Below are positions 1-8,920 of a DNA stretch of 64,000 nt, piece by piece (position 1 is the first letter of the stretch; each line of letters starts with the position of its first letter). Made by a program: the position numbers and the translations under genes. The DNA is taken from the NCBI RefSeq assembly GCF_003148565.1, contig NZ_QGGL01000003.1, forward strand, positions 62,001 through 126,000, read 5' to 3'. Source of the DNA: Tumebacillus permanentifrigoris (GTDB lineage: Bacteria; Bacillota; Bacilli; Tumebacillales; Tumebacillaceae). Below the pieces are notes generated by a model that saw only the letters and a list, made by a program, of their open reading frames with translations, ran no database searches and had not been told where the DNA came from.

Positions 1-831
1 AACAAAACCTACCCGCACTTCGAGCGTCTGAACAGGGAGCGGTGGGGGCTGATCGTCTATGACGAAGTACATCTGCTCCCGGCCCCGATTTTTCGCTTGA
101 CCGCCGATGTCCAGAGCACCCGCCGCCTCGGGCTGACCGCAACGCTGGTGCGAGAGGACGGAGCGGAAAGCGACGTTTTTTCCCTGATCGGTCCGAAAAA
201 GTTCGACGTGCCATGGAAGGAGATGGAGCAGGGCGGCTACATCGCGCCGACCACCTGCTATGAAGTCACGGTGTCGATGGCGCACGACTGGCGCGTGAAG
301 TACATAGAAGCTACCCAACGCCAAAAATACCGCATCGCCAGCGAGAACCCGCGCAAGCTCGATGCGCTCCAAGCGCTCCTGCGCCGCCATGAACACGACC
401 GCGTGTTGATCATCGGCCAATACCTTGAACAACTCCAAACCGTCGGAGAACTCCTCAGAGCGCCCGTCCTGACGGGGAAAACGCCGACGCCCGAACGCGA
501 ACGGCTTTTCGAGCTGTTCCGCCATGGCGAGCTGCGCGTATTGGTCGTCTCCAAAGTCGCCAATATCGCGATCGACTTGCCGGATGCCAATGTCGCGATC
601 CAGCTCTCCGGCGCATTCGGTTCACGACAGGAGGAGGCCCAGCGCATCGGTCGCCTGTTGCGACCGAAACGCGATGGCGGGGAGTCGCATTTCTACACCG
701 TCGTCACGCGCGACACCATCGACCGTGAGATGGGGAACCGCCGACAACTGTTTTTGACGGAACAAGGGTATGCGTACCGCGTGCTCGACGCCGAAGACTT
801 GGACAAGCCCCCGGAGGTGCATCCTGTATGA
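1..831 (+). CDS. XPB-type superfamily 2 DNA helicase, C-terminal part (5' truncated by window edge)
   Basis: The reading frame is open from base 1, so the gene starts upstream of the window. The fragment begins just before a DEVH box (motif II) and carries GLTATLVREDG (motif III region) and, near the end, a GSRQEEAQRIGRLLRPK stretch (motif VI), the form typical of bacterial XPB/Ssl2 helicases. It should be an ATP-dependent 3'-5' DNA unwinding enzyme linked to repair or transcription. A TTG at 97 is in frame but lies inside the helicase core and is not the start. The stop overlaps the ATG of the next gene by four bases (ATGA), so the two are probably translationally coupled. Confidence 0.85.
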   Translation, partial: NKTYPHFERLNRERWGLIVYDEVHLLPAPIFRLTADVQSTRRLGLTATLVREDGAESDVFSLIGPKKFDVPWKEMEQGGYIAPTTCYEVTVSMAHDWRVKYIEATQRQKYRIASENPRKLDALQALLRRHEHDRVLIIGQYLEQLQTVGELLRAPVLTGKTPTPERERLFELFRHGELRVLVVSKVANIAIDLPDANVAIQLSGAFGSRQEEAQRIGRLLRPKRDGGESHFYTVVTRDTIDREMGNRRQLFLTEQGYAYRVLDAEDLDKPPEVHPV

Positions 832-2420
832 GACTTAGCGAATGCTTAAATTCGTCCGACATCACCACCCTGCGAAACATCGCCAACGCCTACGCATTTG
901 ACTGTTCGAAAAGCTCCAAGAACGCGCTGATGCAAGCGATCATCACCCATTTTCAGAACCGCACGTTTATCGCGGGGACGCTCGATGGGTTGAAGGAGAA
1001 GGAGCAGACCTACCGTGAGACCATCTCCCAATTGATGCTCGACTCCCGCCGCGAGTTCTCCCGCGAGGAAGTGCTGGCGATGGTGCGTCGGACCATCCAG
1101 CCCAAAAAGGAAGGCCATGACCAGAAGTGGATGAATCGCCTGCTCTCTGACGGCTGGCTCTACCGTCTGAACTCCAAAGGTGGGCGCCAGTTCTACTTCA
1201 TCCCGGAGGACCTGCGCCGCACGATCCGCGAGTGCCTCGGCCAGTCGCTCAAACAACAGGTACAAGTCGCCGCTCAGACCCCGATCGTCTACCGGGACGA
1301 GAACTTGGCGCTCGTGCGCGACACGGGCGTTTTTCTCCACTACATAGGCCGTCACGATACACGGATCACCAAGGACGGCACGCTGATGAAACGACAGCAA
1401 CAGGAGGTTTTCTCACTCCTTGAGATCAAGGAGGAGCCGCTCGGCAAAGTCTCGTGGCGCTTCGGCTATGGACGGCGGTTCCACGAGTACCCGGATCGGT
1501 TCGCGCTGATCTACGACTATTGCTACGCCCGCGAACTGATCCAAGAGACGGTGGAGGGGCAATTGATCCTCGGCCCGCAAGCTGTATCGTGGCAGGAGAC
1601 AGGGGAGAAGGAGCGAGCGGCCGATCTCTTCCGCTACTGGCGGTTGCTCTACCGGCGGCCGATCCCGCAATTGCGCCTCTGCGTCAACCTGCTCGCCAAT
1701 GCCGCAAAGGACGACTGGGTGTATGCGGCCTCCGTCAACGCCTTGCTCGCACCGTATGTGAAGGACTACTATTATGACAAAGCCCCGCTCGTGATGGAGT
1801 TGCGCATCTACAACATGCTTGTGCATCAAGGACTCCTCGCACACGGACAACTCGCAGACGGCAGCGCGGTGCTCAAAGTCACACCGCTAGGCCGGGAATT
1901 GCTCCTGCAGGAGGAAGTCATCGCAGAGGAGGTCGAGAGCCCCGTAGAGGAGGCTCTACGCGTTCCGTTGATCCTCCAGCCGAACTTTGACCTGCTCGTG
2001 CCGATCGAGGGCGCAGAGCGCCTCGCATGGGAGCTTGAGGAAGTGACCGACCTGATCCGCGTGGACACGATGCGCGTACATCGGATTACGAAAAGTTCGA
2101 TCGCTCGCTGCTTGGACAGCGGCTGGACCGCGGAGACGGTGCTTGATTTCCTGCGCGAAGAAACGGGCGACATGGTGCCTGGCAACGTCGAGCGGATGAT
2201 CCAGCAGTGGGAGTCTGAATTCAAGCGCGTGCAACTGCAGCGCGCGCTCATCGTCAATTGCCAAGACGCTTCGATCGCCACCGATCTCAAAGTCATGCCG
2301 GAGATCGCGCCCTACTACCGCGCCGACCTGAGCGAAACGCAGTTCGTGATCGCCGAGCGAGGGGCCCGCCCGCTCCAAGACATCCTGCGCCGCATGGGCT
2401 ACCAAGCAGATCTGCATTGA
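828..2420 (+). CDS. Helicase-associated (XPB/Ssl2 N-terminal-like) partner protein, 530 aa
   Basis: A soluble 530-residue protein whose ATG overlaps the helicase stop codon. Its helicase-associated, winged-helix-rich character is inferred from its position beside an XPB gene and from general similarity to the 'helicase-conserved C-terminal/XPB-associated' proteins that accompany bacterial XPB; no Walker motifs are visible. A likely role is DNA binding or substrate loading for the upstream helicase. A strong terminator follows directly, so the two genes form the end of one transcript. The family assignment is moderate; the coding call is secure. Confidence 0.7.
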   Translation: MRLSECLNSSDITTLRNIANAYAFDCSKSSKNALMQAIITHFQNRTFIAGTLDGLKEKEQTYRETISQLMLDSRREFSREEVLAMVRRTIQPKKEGHDQKWMNRLLSDGWLYRLNSKGGRQFYFIPEDLRRTIRECLGQSLKQQVQVAAQTPIVYRDENLALVRDTGVFLHYIGRHDTRITKDGTLMKRQQQEVFSLLEIKEEPLGKVSWRFGYGRRFHEYPDRFALIYDYCYARELIQETVEGQLILGPQAVSWQETGEKERAADLFRYWRLLYRRPIPQLRLCVNLLANAAKDDWVYAASVNALLAPYVKDYYYDKAPLVMELRIYNMLVHQGLLAHGQLADGSAVLKVTPLGRELLLQEEVIAEEVESPVEEALRVPLILQPNFDLLVPIEGAERLAWELEEVTDLIRVDTMRVHRITKSSIARCLDSGWTAETVLDFLREETGDMVPGNVERMIQQWESEFKRVQLQRALIVNCQDASIATDLKVMPEIAPYYRADLSETQFVIAERGARPLQDILRRMGYQADLH

Positions 2421-2426
2421 AAAAAG

Positions 2427-2455
2427 GACGAGCCGACCAAACGGCTCGTCTTTTT
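2427..2455 (+). terminator. Rho-independent terminator after the helicase pair
   Basis: A perfect 9-bp stem (GACGAGCCG/CGGCTCGTC) with a 6-base loop is followed by five T. Confidence 0.85.
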
Positions 2456-2677
2456 CATTCCCTGCATTTCCCCCTTCACAGACAAACATCAAGGTGTATA
2501 TTATAGAACTACATCCCATCAGATTCTGACCCGGCAGCTAGGCATCCACACAATTTCCGAAAAATTATTGAAATAGAGGAAAAATGAACTAGGGTGCAGA
2601 ATAGGATGTAGTAAGTCAGGAATATTCGAAACATTCGTATAACTGATTCCGATTGAGAAGTGAAGGAGGGAACGCAG

Positions 2678-3229
2678 ATGGGAGAAGTAATCACGATTGC
2701 TGAGAAAAAGACGTTTATCAAGTGGTTCCTCGAAAAATACGACCTGCAAAACCGTGAGGCAGAATGGCTCCTCCAATATATTGCTTCCTCAGATCAACTG
2801 CTCGAGCGCGTCCACTTCATCGACAACTTCCGCAACCTGCCCAAGACGATCTTGGTTTCGACCAAATGCGTGCAGATGACGCCGTTCAAGTTCTACAAGA
2901 ACAAGCGCGTGACTTCCGACGTTGAAAAAGCCTTCCTCGACATCCACAACAATCCGAACGAAGACATATATATCGGTCTCTTCTTTAAAGAACGCACATC
3001 CTCCCCAGAGTACGCGGCCGTCCTTGAACGCAATCCGATGGATGACACCAAGGAAACGATCGACGCGCTGGTCTCGCTCCAAGCCGAACTGATCCTCGAT
3101 CATGCCTTCAAGCAATTCCGACTCAACAGCCTCTACGAGCGCATCGACCAAGCGCTGGCTGTCGGCGACCAAGCGTCATTTCAGCAATTGACCTCTGAAC
3201 TGAAAACTGTACTGGAACCGGGTGCCTGA
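2678..3229 (+). CDS. reoY: ReoY (YpiB, UPF0302 family) proteolysis adaptor, 183 aa
   Basis: The protein matches the YpiB/UPF0302 family: an N-terminal helical domain (FIKWFLEKYDLQNREAEWLL) followed by a YpiB C-terminal region. In Listeria, ReoY promotes ClpCP-dependent degradation of MurA and so tunes peptidoglycan synthesis; that role is carried over by family. An in-frame GTG at 2660 exists, but the ATG at 2678 has AAGGAGGG seven bases upstream and is preferred. It sits just upstream of the qcr region, as ypiB does in Bacillus subtilis. The stop codon lies in the loop of the following terminator. Confidence 0.85.
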   Translation: MGEVITIAEKKTFIKWFLEKYDLQNREAEWLLQYIASSDQLLERVHFIDNFRNLPKTILVSTKCVQMTPFKFYKNKRVTSDVEKAFLDIHNNPNEDIYIGLFFKERTSSPEYAAVLERNPMDDTKETIDALVSLQAELILDHAFKQFRLNSLYERIDQALAVGDQASFQQLTSELKTVLEPGA

Positions 3230-3247
3230 GGCATCCGGTTTCTTTTT
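3216..3247 (+). terminator. Terminator overlapping the end of reoY
   Basis: An 11-bp stem (AACCGGGTGCC with GGCATCCGGTT, one G-T pair) has the TGA stop of reoY as its loop; a T-rich run follows at 3241-3247. Confidence 0.75.
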
Positions 3248-3385
3248 TGGCGAACGTTCGAAAAATTGCCGTTTTCTGATGCTGTCCGACACTGGAAGCG
3301 GAACTTGGAAAGGCGTAGAATCAGTTTTGCATAGTGCCTCATACTAGGTAGACACAATAAGCATACTGGAAAGGAGGGGAAAAAC

Positions 3386-4099
3386 ATGCGTCTCACTCAC
3401 GTACATATGAAAAAGTTCGAGGAGTACTCGCCCTACATTGATACTGTGATCCTGCCGATCGGCACGATTGAAGCTCATGGGCTACACGCGCCACTAGGCA
3501 CCGACGTTCTGATTCCGCAACGGTTGGCCGACCACCTCGAACGTCAACTGAGCGGGCGAGTCTGGACACTGCCAGCCGTTCCATTCGGCAACACGTGGCA
3601 CCTGCAGGACTTTCCAGGTTCGATCGATGTGCCGTCGCGGATCTTTGCCGACTACGTGCACGCCGTCGTCTCGTCATTTGCACGCTGGGGGGTGAAAAAC
3701 GTCGTGCTCCTCAACGGACACGGCGGCAACAACACCGCATTGAATGAAGTGGCGACCCGTCTGGTCGATGAGGGTCTGCGCGTGCTGGTCAGCAACTACT
3801 GGGTTGACTACCGCGAGGAGATCGCCCAGATCACGCCAGGTGTCGGTCATGCAGGCGAAGATGAGACGTCGCTGGCGATGGCTGTGGATGCTTCAACCGT
3901 TGAACTCGAACTGGCTGGGGAAGTCGTCAACTTGGAAGCTACCCGCGTTCGGTTCCCGAACATGGGGCGCGAGATGTATCCGAATGCCTACTCTGGAGAC
4001 CCAAAGGCGGCGTCTGCAGAGAAGGGGGAGCGGTTGTTTGAACTGATCAGCACCCGCCTCGTGCAAGAGATCACAGCGCTGTGGAGTCACAACTCGTAA
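3386..4099 (+). CDS. Creatininase-family metal-dependent amidohydrolase, 237 aa
   Basis: Creatininase-family signatures are visible: a GTIEAHG segment followed by PLGTD near residues 28-42, an NGHGGN loop near residue 112, and GHAGEDETS near residue 154. Together these supply the Glu, His and Asp ligands of a binuclear metal site. The family hydrolyses cyclic amides or formamides (creatinine, formamidopyrimidines, mycofactocin precursors); the substrate here is unknown. The ATG has AAGGAGGGG upstream. It stands alone between a terminator and the qcr operon; in Bacillus subtilis this slot is held by ypiF, so it looks like a lineage-specific replacement. Confidence 0.8.
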   Translation: MRLTHVHMKKFEEYSPYIDTVILPIGTIEAHGLHAPLGTDVLIPQRLADHLERQLSGRVWTLPAVPFGNTWHLQDFPGSIDVPSRIFADYVHAVVSSFARWGVKNVVLLNGHGGNNTALNEVATRLVDEGLRVLVSNYWVDYREEIAQITPGVGHAGEDETSLAMAVDASTVELELAGEVVNLEATRVRFPNMGREMYPNAYSGDPKAASAEKGERLFELISTRLVQEITALWSHNS

Positions 4100-4153
4100 C
4101 TTTTTGTGACATTTGTCGATATGAGAAAAATAGCACATGCGCTTGCTTGACAC

Positions 4154-4159
4154 TATAAT
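4154..4159 (+). promoter_or_regulatory. Candidate -10 box upstream of qcrA
   Basis: A perfect TATAAT lies 158 bases before qcrA in a 217-base gap. No good -35 is seen at 16-18 bases upstream, so this is only a candidate promoter for the qcr operon. Confidence 0.35.
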
Positions 4160-4316
4160 AGGCAGACTGTAAGATTGAATCGAGATGCACGGGTTACGTT
4201 TTACATACCATTCTATTTGTCGAATTCGCAGGAAATGACGCGAATATTTTTTGACTTCGGGTATGTCGAAATTTGACCGGTACGATTTTTTCAATGGTAG
4301 GGAGGTTAGATGGACA

Positions 4317-4856
4317 ATGAGTGACAAGAATGGCAAACAGGGGCTCTCCCGCCGTCAGTTCCTTACCTACGCACTCGGTGGTACTGGCGCGTTCATGGCA
4401 GCGACCATTGCAGCTCCACTGGTTCCGTTTGCTGTTGACCCGCTTCGACGCACTTCCGGCGGCGGCTTTGCAGACACTGGTCTGAAGGAAGCCGATATCA
4501 AGGAAGACTTCCCGGTTGCTGTCGATTTCAAAGTCCACCGCAAGGACGGGTGGATCGAAGAAAACGTCAAGATGCGCGCATGGCTGATCAAGGACAAGGC
4601 AGGCAAGATTCTGGCTATGTCTCCGATCTGTACCCACCTCGGGTGCCAAGTCGCGGGCAACGTCGACGACAGCGGCAAAGCAAAACCGTCTGATGACGGT
4701 GAGTGGTGGTTCCACTGCCCATGCCACGGGGGTCGTTACACTATCTATGGCATCAATGACAAAACCAAGCCGCCGCAACGCCCGCTCGACACGTATGAAG
4801 TAAAAGTCGAAGGCGGCAAAGTCCTGCTCGGCGCAATTTCGCAACGCAAAGCGTAA
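4317..4856 (+). CDS. qcrA: Menaquinol:cytochrome c reductase Rieske iron-sulfur subunit, 179 aa
   Basis: Rieske subunit of the b6c-type menaquinol:cytochrome c oxidoreductase. The N-terminus has a twin-arginine motif (SRRQF, residues 11-15) followed by a hydrophobic segment that serves as Tat signal and membrane anchor. The [2Fe-2S] motifs are C105-T-H-L-G-C110 and C134-P-C-H137-G-G, so cluster ligands are C105, H107, C134 and H137, with C110/C136 as the disulfide. The ATG at 4317 gives the usual length; GGAGG at 4301-4305 is somewhat distant. The upstream in-frame extension to 4251 lacks a ribosome binding site. First gene of qcrA-qcrB-qcrC. Confidence 0.95.
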   Translation: MSDKNGKQGLSRRQFLTYALGGTGAFMAATIAAPLVPFAVDPLRRTSGGGFADTGLKEADIKEDFPVAVDFKVHRKDGWIEENVKMRAWLIKDKAGKILAMSPICTHLGCQVAGNVDDSGKAKPSDDGEWWFHCPCHGGRYTIYGINDKTKPPQRPLDTYEVKVEGGKVLLGAISQRKA

Positions 4857-4879
4857 TAGGAAGTAGGTGAGACTAACCA

Positions 4880-5551
4880 ATGTTCAAGAAAACGTATGAC
4901 TGGATCGACGAACGGCTCGGCGTTACACCGATCTGGCGTGACATCGCGGACCACGACGTTCCGCCACACGTCAACCCTGCGAACAAGATGTCCGCGTTCG
5001 TCTACTGCTTCGGCGGATTGACCTTCCTGATCATCGTCACGCAGATCCTCTCGGGGATGTTCTTGGCGATGTATTATGTACCGGATATCGTAAACGCGTA
5101 TCGTTCTGTGCAGTACATCACCGATGAAGTTCTCCTCGGCCAAATCGTCCGCGGTATGCACTTCTGGGGCGCCAGTTTGGTCATTATCATGATGTTCCTC
5201 CATATGCTTCGGGTCTTCTTCACAGGTTCCTACAAGGCACCGCGCGAGTTGAACTGGGTTGTCGGCGTTTTGATCTTCTTCGTCGTCATGGGCTTCGGCT
5301 TTACCGGTTACCTGCTTCCGTGGGACCAAAAAGCATACTGGGCAACCGCAGTCGGTGCGCAAATCGCCGAATCGGTACCTTTCGTTGGGAAATACATCAA
5401 GACCCTGCTCATCGGCGGCGACGTGCTGGGCGCATTGACCCTGACTCGCTTCTTCGCGATTCACGTGTTCTTCCTCCCGGCTGGACTTCTCGGCCTGTTG
5501 GGCTTGCACTTCATCATGATCCGGAAACAAGGGATCGCTGGTCCGCTGTAA
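4880..5551 (+). CDS. qcrB: Menaquinol:cytochrome c reductase cytochrome b subunit, 223 aa
   Basis: Membrane cytochrome b with four transmembrane helices, the b6-type N-terminal half. Heme ligand histidines appear as the pairs H94/H195 and H108/H210, with the 14-residue spacing within helix IV expected of b6-type proteins. C43 matches the cysteine that covalently binds one heme in the Bacillus subtilis enzyme. The length of 223 aa equals the family norm. It follows qcrA by 23 bases with its own AAGTAGGTGAG ribosome binding site. Electrons pass from menaquinol through this subunit to QcrA and QcrC. Confidence 0.96.
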   Translation: MFKKTYDWIDERLGVTPIWRDIADHDVPPHVNPANKMSAFVYCFGGLTFLIIVTQILSGMFLAMYYVPDIVNAYRSVQYITDEVLLGQIVRGMHFWGASLVIIMMFLHMLRVFFTGSYKAPRELNWVVGVLIFFVVMGFGFTGYLLPWDQKAYWATAVGAQIAESVPFVGKYIKTLLIGGDVLGALTLTRFFAIHVFFLPAGLLGLLGLHFIMIRKQGIAGPL

Positions 5552-5606
5552 GATCGATGATGGCAGGTATTGCTCAACTTAGCTAGAGAAGGAGGTTGCC
5601 AAGAGA

Positions 5607-6368
5607 ATGGGACATGATCATTTTCGCGAACGTATTCCGGGAACCCCGCGGTTCAAGGAAAAAGATAAAAACAAGCCGGTCGGAACTGAACCGTTCTTCC
5701 CGAACTTCCTGCTGAAGGAATGGATTGTAGGTTCCCTGTTCCTGGTCGCATTCATGCTGTGGATCGTCTTCAATCCGGTTGAACTCAGCGATGTAGCGAA
5801 CCCGTCTGACGCGAGCTACACCCCGATGCCAGACTGGTACTTCTACTTCCTCTATCAACTTCTGAAGTACTTCCCAGGGAATGTTGTCTGGCTCGGCTCC
5901 GTTGTCTTGCCGGGGATCGCAGCAACGCTGCTGATCATCGCTCCGTGGCTCGACAACTCCAAAGTACGTCATCCGTTCAAACGCCCGGTCGCGACCACCG
6001 CTATGATGGTCTCGCTGTTGCTGATGATCTGGATGACCTACGAAGCACACGTACAGCACTCCGAACATCTGGCTTCGCAGCCGCAACATAAATCCACTGC
6101 GGATATGCCGGCTGACACCACGCTCGTTGATTCGACTGACCCAGGCGCGAAGATCTTCGCAACGTCTTGCGCAGGTTGCCACGGTCAAGACCTCAAAGGC
6201 AGCGTCGGTCCGTTCCTGATCGGTGTGGGTAACAAGTACGACGAAGCGAAACTCGTCGATACGATCACCAAAGGCTTCCCGCCGAACATGCCTCCGAAGG
6301 GCGGCCTGTCGTCGGACGACGATGTCAAAGCTGTTGCAGCTTGGCTCTCGAAGCAAAAGCAGAAATAA
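5607..6368 (+). CDS. qcrC: Menaquinol:cytochrome c reductase subunit IV-cytochrome c fusion, 253 aa
   Basis: Fusion of a subunit-IV-like membrane part (transmembrane segments roughly residues 40-56, 95-113 and 130-146) with a C-terminal class I cytochrome c domain. The heme-binding motif is C188-A-G-C191-H192, and a methionine-rich PNMPPKGG segment probably supplies the sixth ligand. This fused architecture is specific to Bacillales-type b6c complexes. The gene has a strong GAAGGAGGTT site. A short non-coding spacer of 55 bases separates it from qcrB. A terminator follows, closing the operon. Confidence 0.95.
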   Translation: MGHDHFRERIPGTPRFKEKDKNKPVGTEPFFPNFLLKEWIVGSLFLVAFMLWIVFNPVELSDVANPSDASYTPMPDWYFYFLYQLLKYFPGNVVWLGSVVLPGIAATLLIIAPWLDNSKVRHPFKRPVATTAMMVSLLLMIWMTYEAHVQHSEHLASQPQHKSTADMPADTTLVDSTDPGAKIFATSCAGCHGQDLKGSVGPFLIGVGNKYDEAKLVDTITKGFPPNMPPKGGLSSDDDVKAVAAWLSKQKQK

Positions 6369-6376
6369 GCTAGAAC

Positions 6377-6408
6377 CAAAACCGGCCTCTCTCTTGAGGT
6401 CGGTTTTT
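6377..6408 (+). terminator. Terminator closing the qcrABC operon
   Basis: Stem CCGGCCTC/GAGGTCGG (one G-T pair), extended by flanking A/T pairs, then five T. Confidence 0.8.
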
Positions 6409-6436
6409 ATACATATCGCTGTGGAGGTTTCCGCTT

Positions 6437-7024
6437 TTGGTAAACTGGTCGATGCTGAAACTACTTTTGATGAACCGGCCCTTTCTCTGGCTGCTGTTCC
6501 TCTTCAACCTGCTAGGCTCCATCTACGGCTTCTATTGGTACGGGAACCAGATGGCGGATACGCCGTGGTACTGGAACTTTTTCGTCCCAGACAGCCCGAC
6601 GTCAAGTTCGTTTTTCACGCTGGTCGTGCTGCTCTGGTTGTTGCGCCGCACGTCGCCGGTGCTGGAGATGCTCTCGATGGTCACCAACATCAAGTACGGG
6701 ATCTGGGCTTGTGGGGTGATCATCACCTACTGGTCGGCAAACGGCACGGTCGATGCGATCGACTTGATGTTGATGCTTTCCCACGGGGCGATGGCGGTCG
6801 AAGTGGTGCTGTACAACTTCAACTACAAGTTTGACCGCAGCGTGCTCTGGATCGGGGCTTGCTGGCTGCTGTTCAACGATTTCGTGGACTATGTCTACGG
6901 CATCCATCCGTGGTTGCAAGATGAACGCTTCACCGCAGATATCCAGTTCTGGACGCCGATGTTAAGCTTGGCTGTGCTGGTGTTCGTCGCCCTGTTGCGC
7001 CGAGGCACGGCTCGTTCGAAATAG
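6437..7024 (+). CDS. ypjA: YpjA-like DUF1405 membrane protein, 195 aa
   Basis: An integral membrane protein with about six hydrophobic segments, rich in Trp and Tyr, matching the DUF1405/YpjA family in length and in its place directly after qcrC. Function is unknown. The start is a TTG at 6437 with GGAGG nine bases upstream; the next in-frame ATG (6452) would lie too far from that site. Like ypjB, it belongs to the conserved qcr-ypjAB neighbourhood of Bacillales. Confidence 0.8.
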   Translation: MVNWSMLKLLLMNRPFLWLLFLFNLLGSIYGFYWYGNQMADTPWYWNFFVPDSPTSSSFFTLVVLLWLLRRTSPVLEMLSMVTNIKYGIWACGVIITYWSANGTVDAIDLMLMLSHGAMAVEVVLYNFNYKFDRSVLWIGACWLLFNDFVDYVYGIHPWLQDERFTADIQFWTPMLSLAVLVFVALLRRGTARSK

Positions 7025-7036
7025 CATGTCTAAATG

Positions 7037-7077
7037 ATCGCCTCCACCCATAGTTTGATGGTGGAGGCGATTTTTTT
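7037..7077 (+). terminator. Terminator-like hairpin whose 3' arm carries the ypjB ribosome binding site
   Basis: A 12-bp stem (ATCGCCTCCACC/GGTGGAGGCGAT) with an 11-base loop is followed by seven T. The 3' arm contains GGTGGAGG, the only ribosome binding site for the ATG at 7078, which begins immediately after the T run. The structure could end ypjA transcription, mask ypjB translation, or both. Confidence 0.75.
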
Positions 7078-7878
7078 ATGATGCGAAAACTCATGTGGGC
7101 TTGGCTCTTGTTTCTGCTGGTCGTAAGCCTTGCGGTGCCATCTGCTGGAGCTCTCACGGCCTTGGTGAATCCGATCACGCTCTACCAAGAGGCCGTCAAG
7201 GTGGAAAACCAGATCAAGAGTGCGGAGAACCCGGCAGCGGTGCTCCCCGCGCTCGACACGTTGTCCGACATGTACACCCGCCTCGACCCCAGCAAAATTT
7301 CGCAGAAGGTCGAGGGCATCCAGGCGGTGACCAACGAACTGATCGCGCTCAAGCAGTTGTATGCGGCAGTCAAAGGCCCTGAGCAAGCGGTGGCGGAATT
7401 CCGCATCCACCGCATCGTGGTGGCATTTGATTCGCTGGCGTACCCGAACTCACCGGCGTGGTTGCCCGTGGCGCGCTCGATGGAGAACAACCTCGACAAA
7501 CTGATCGAAGCGGTGGCCAAAGGGGATCAAAAACTCGCCAAGACGGTGTTCCAAAAATTCCGCAACGAGCGCGACCAAATCTGGTTGGCGTTGACGCTGC
7601 ACGGCAACCCGTCCGACTTGCAAGTGCAAGCGTCCGCATTTCGCTTCGTGGAGGGGCAGTTGGCTGGCGAGCAAGTCACCGACAAACAAGGAACGCTCGA
7701 CGCACTGGGGCACTACAAGGGAGCGCTTGGCAAGCTGACCTCCGAGATCAGAGTCGCAGGAGATCCGCCGCTGTTGCCCGTCTTCTACGTGGAGCTAGGT
7801 CCGGCGACGTATGGCACCGCATGCGGCGGATTGCTCTGCTGGGCCGGATGGCGCGCGTGGCGGAAAAAGAAAAACTAG
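7078..7878 (+). CDS. ypjB: Sporulation protein YpjB-like, 266 aa
   Basis: An exported, membrane-anchored protein: an N-terminal signal sequence (about residues 5-25) and a C-terminal hydrophobic segment ending in a basic WRKKKN tail, with a helical domain between. Length, topology and position after ypjA fit the Bacillales YpjB sporulation family, whose molecular role is not known. The ATG at 7078 has GGAGG ten bases upstream, inside a hairpin. A second ATG follows at once (7081). The stop codon lies in the stem of the convergent terminator. Confidence 0.75.
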   Translation: MMRKLMWAWLLFLLVVSLAVPSAGALTALVNPITLYQEAVKVENQIKSAENPAAVLPALDTLSDMYTRLDPSKISQKVEGIQAVTNELIALKQLYAAVKGPEQAVAEFRIHRIVVAFDSLAYPNSPAWLPVARSMENNLDKLIEAVAKGDQKLAKTVFQKFRNERDQIWLALTLHGNPSDLQVQASAFRFVEGQLAGEQVTDKQGTLDALGHYKGALGKLTSEIRVAGDPPLLPVFYVELGPATYGTACGGLLCWAGWRAWRKKKN

Positions 7879-7903
7879 GACACCCGTCGGGCTCCTAGTT
7901 TTT
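7872..7903. terminator. Bidirectional terminator between ypjB and ypjC
   Basis: An 8-bp stem AACTAGGA/TCCTAGTT with an inner C/G-rich part; A run on one side and T run on the other serve the two convergent genes. Confidence 0.7.
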
Positions 7904-7922
7904 CGTTTTTCCGTATGGGCGA

Positions 7923-8786
7923 TCACTTGGCTTTCAACGGGTTGAACCCTTCCCCGAGCACATCGTGGACTTCGTTGACAACGAGGAAGGCATCCGGGTC
8001 GATGTCGCGGCAGATCTCCTGCACGCGGGAGATCTCCTCCCGGGAGACGACGACGTAGAGCACTTCCTTGTCCCGACCCGTGTAACCGCCTGTGCCTTTG
8101 AGCAGCGTGGTTCCGCGTTCGAGTTCGTCTTGGATCTTCGTGGCGATCGCTTGTGTCGCGTCTGAGATGATGAACATGGCGCGAGAACTGGAGACACCTT
8201 CGATGACGACGTCGATCACGCGGGAGGCCACGAACAGGGCGACCAGCGAGTACATCGCGGCGTCCTTGCCGACGATGAAAGCGGTCGCGGTGATCACGAT
8301 CACGTCGAGCGTGAACATCGTGCGGCCCATGCTCCACCCGAAGCTGTGGTTGACGAGCCGAGCGATGATGTCTGCGCCACCAGTCGTGCCGCCAAAGCGG
8401 AAGATGATCCCGAGCCCGAGGCCGGAGAACACACCACCGTAGAGGGCGGCGAGCAGCTTGTCCTGCACGCCCATGTGGAACAGGTCGATGGTGAACTCCG
8501 AGAACACGGAGACGCTGACGACGCCGACGATCGTCTTGATGATGAAGATTCGACCGAAGCGCTTCCAGCCGATGAACAGCAGCGGGATGTTCAACACGAT
8601 GAATGAGATCGAGAGCGGGATGTTGTAGAGGTAGATCCCGAGCAAGGAGATGCCGACAAACCCGCCTTCCGCGAGCCGGTTGGCGATGATGAAATTGTTC
8701 AACCCGAACGTGAACAGGAAACTCCCTGCGAGGATGCCGATGATCGAGAGGATGGCGCGTTGGATGCGGTTGTTGCGTTGTAGCAT
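7923..8786 (-). CDS. ypjC: YitT/YpjC family membrane protein with C-terminal DUF2179, 287 aa
   Basis: Five or so transmembrane helices (residues about 10-180) with the family pattern GLNNFIIANRLAEGG near the start and FRFGGTTGGADI in the middle, then a soluble DUF2179 domain (about residues 210-280). Family members are thought to be transporters or channels; the substrate is unknown. In Bacillus subtilis ypjC follows ypjB in the same direction. Here the gene is next to ypjB but inverted, so a local inversion has happened. Several YitT paralogues usually exist per genome, so the ypjC name rests on position. Confidence 0.75.
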   Translation of the reverse strand: MLQRNNRIQRAILSIIGILAGSFLFTFGLNNFIIANRLAEGGFVGISLLGIYLYNIPLSISFIVLNIPLLFIGWKRFGRIFIIKTIVGVVSVSVFSEFTIDLFHMGVQDKLLAALYGGVFSGLGLGIIFRFGGTTGGADIIARLVNHSFGWSMGRTMFTLDVIVITATAFIVGKDAAMYSLVALFVASRVIDVVIEGVSSSRAMFIISDATQAIATKIQDELERGTTLLKGTGGYTGRDKEVLYVVVSREEISRVQEICRDIDPDAFLVVNEVHDVLGEGFNPLKAK

Positions 8787-8920
8787 GGGTTACTTCCTTT
8801 CTAGCTTGAGTCGTCCTGAGATGTCATTGCCCTAAGTGTACACAGCGGAGAAAGCGGGTACAAGATGTAAAAAAGAGCCGTAATTTTTCGACAATGAGAG
8901 CCAAGAAAGAGGGGGATGCC

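Noticed and set aside
4101-4125. Rex-like half site (TTGTGAC) before the qcr operon
   Set aside because: The second half of the expected TTGTGA-N6-TCACAA dyad is too poor to call an operator.
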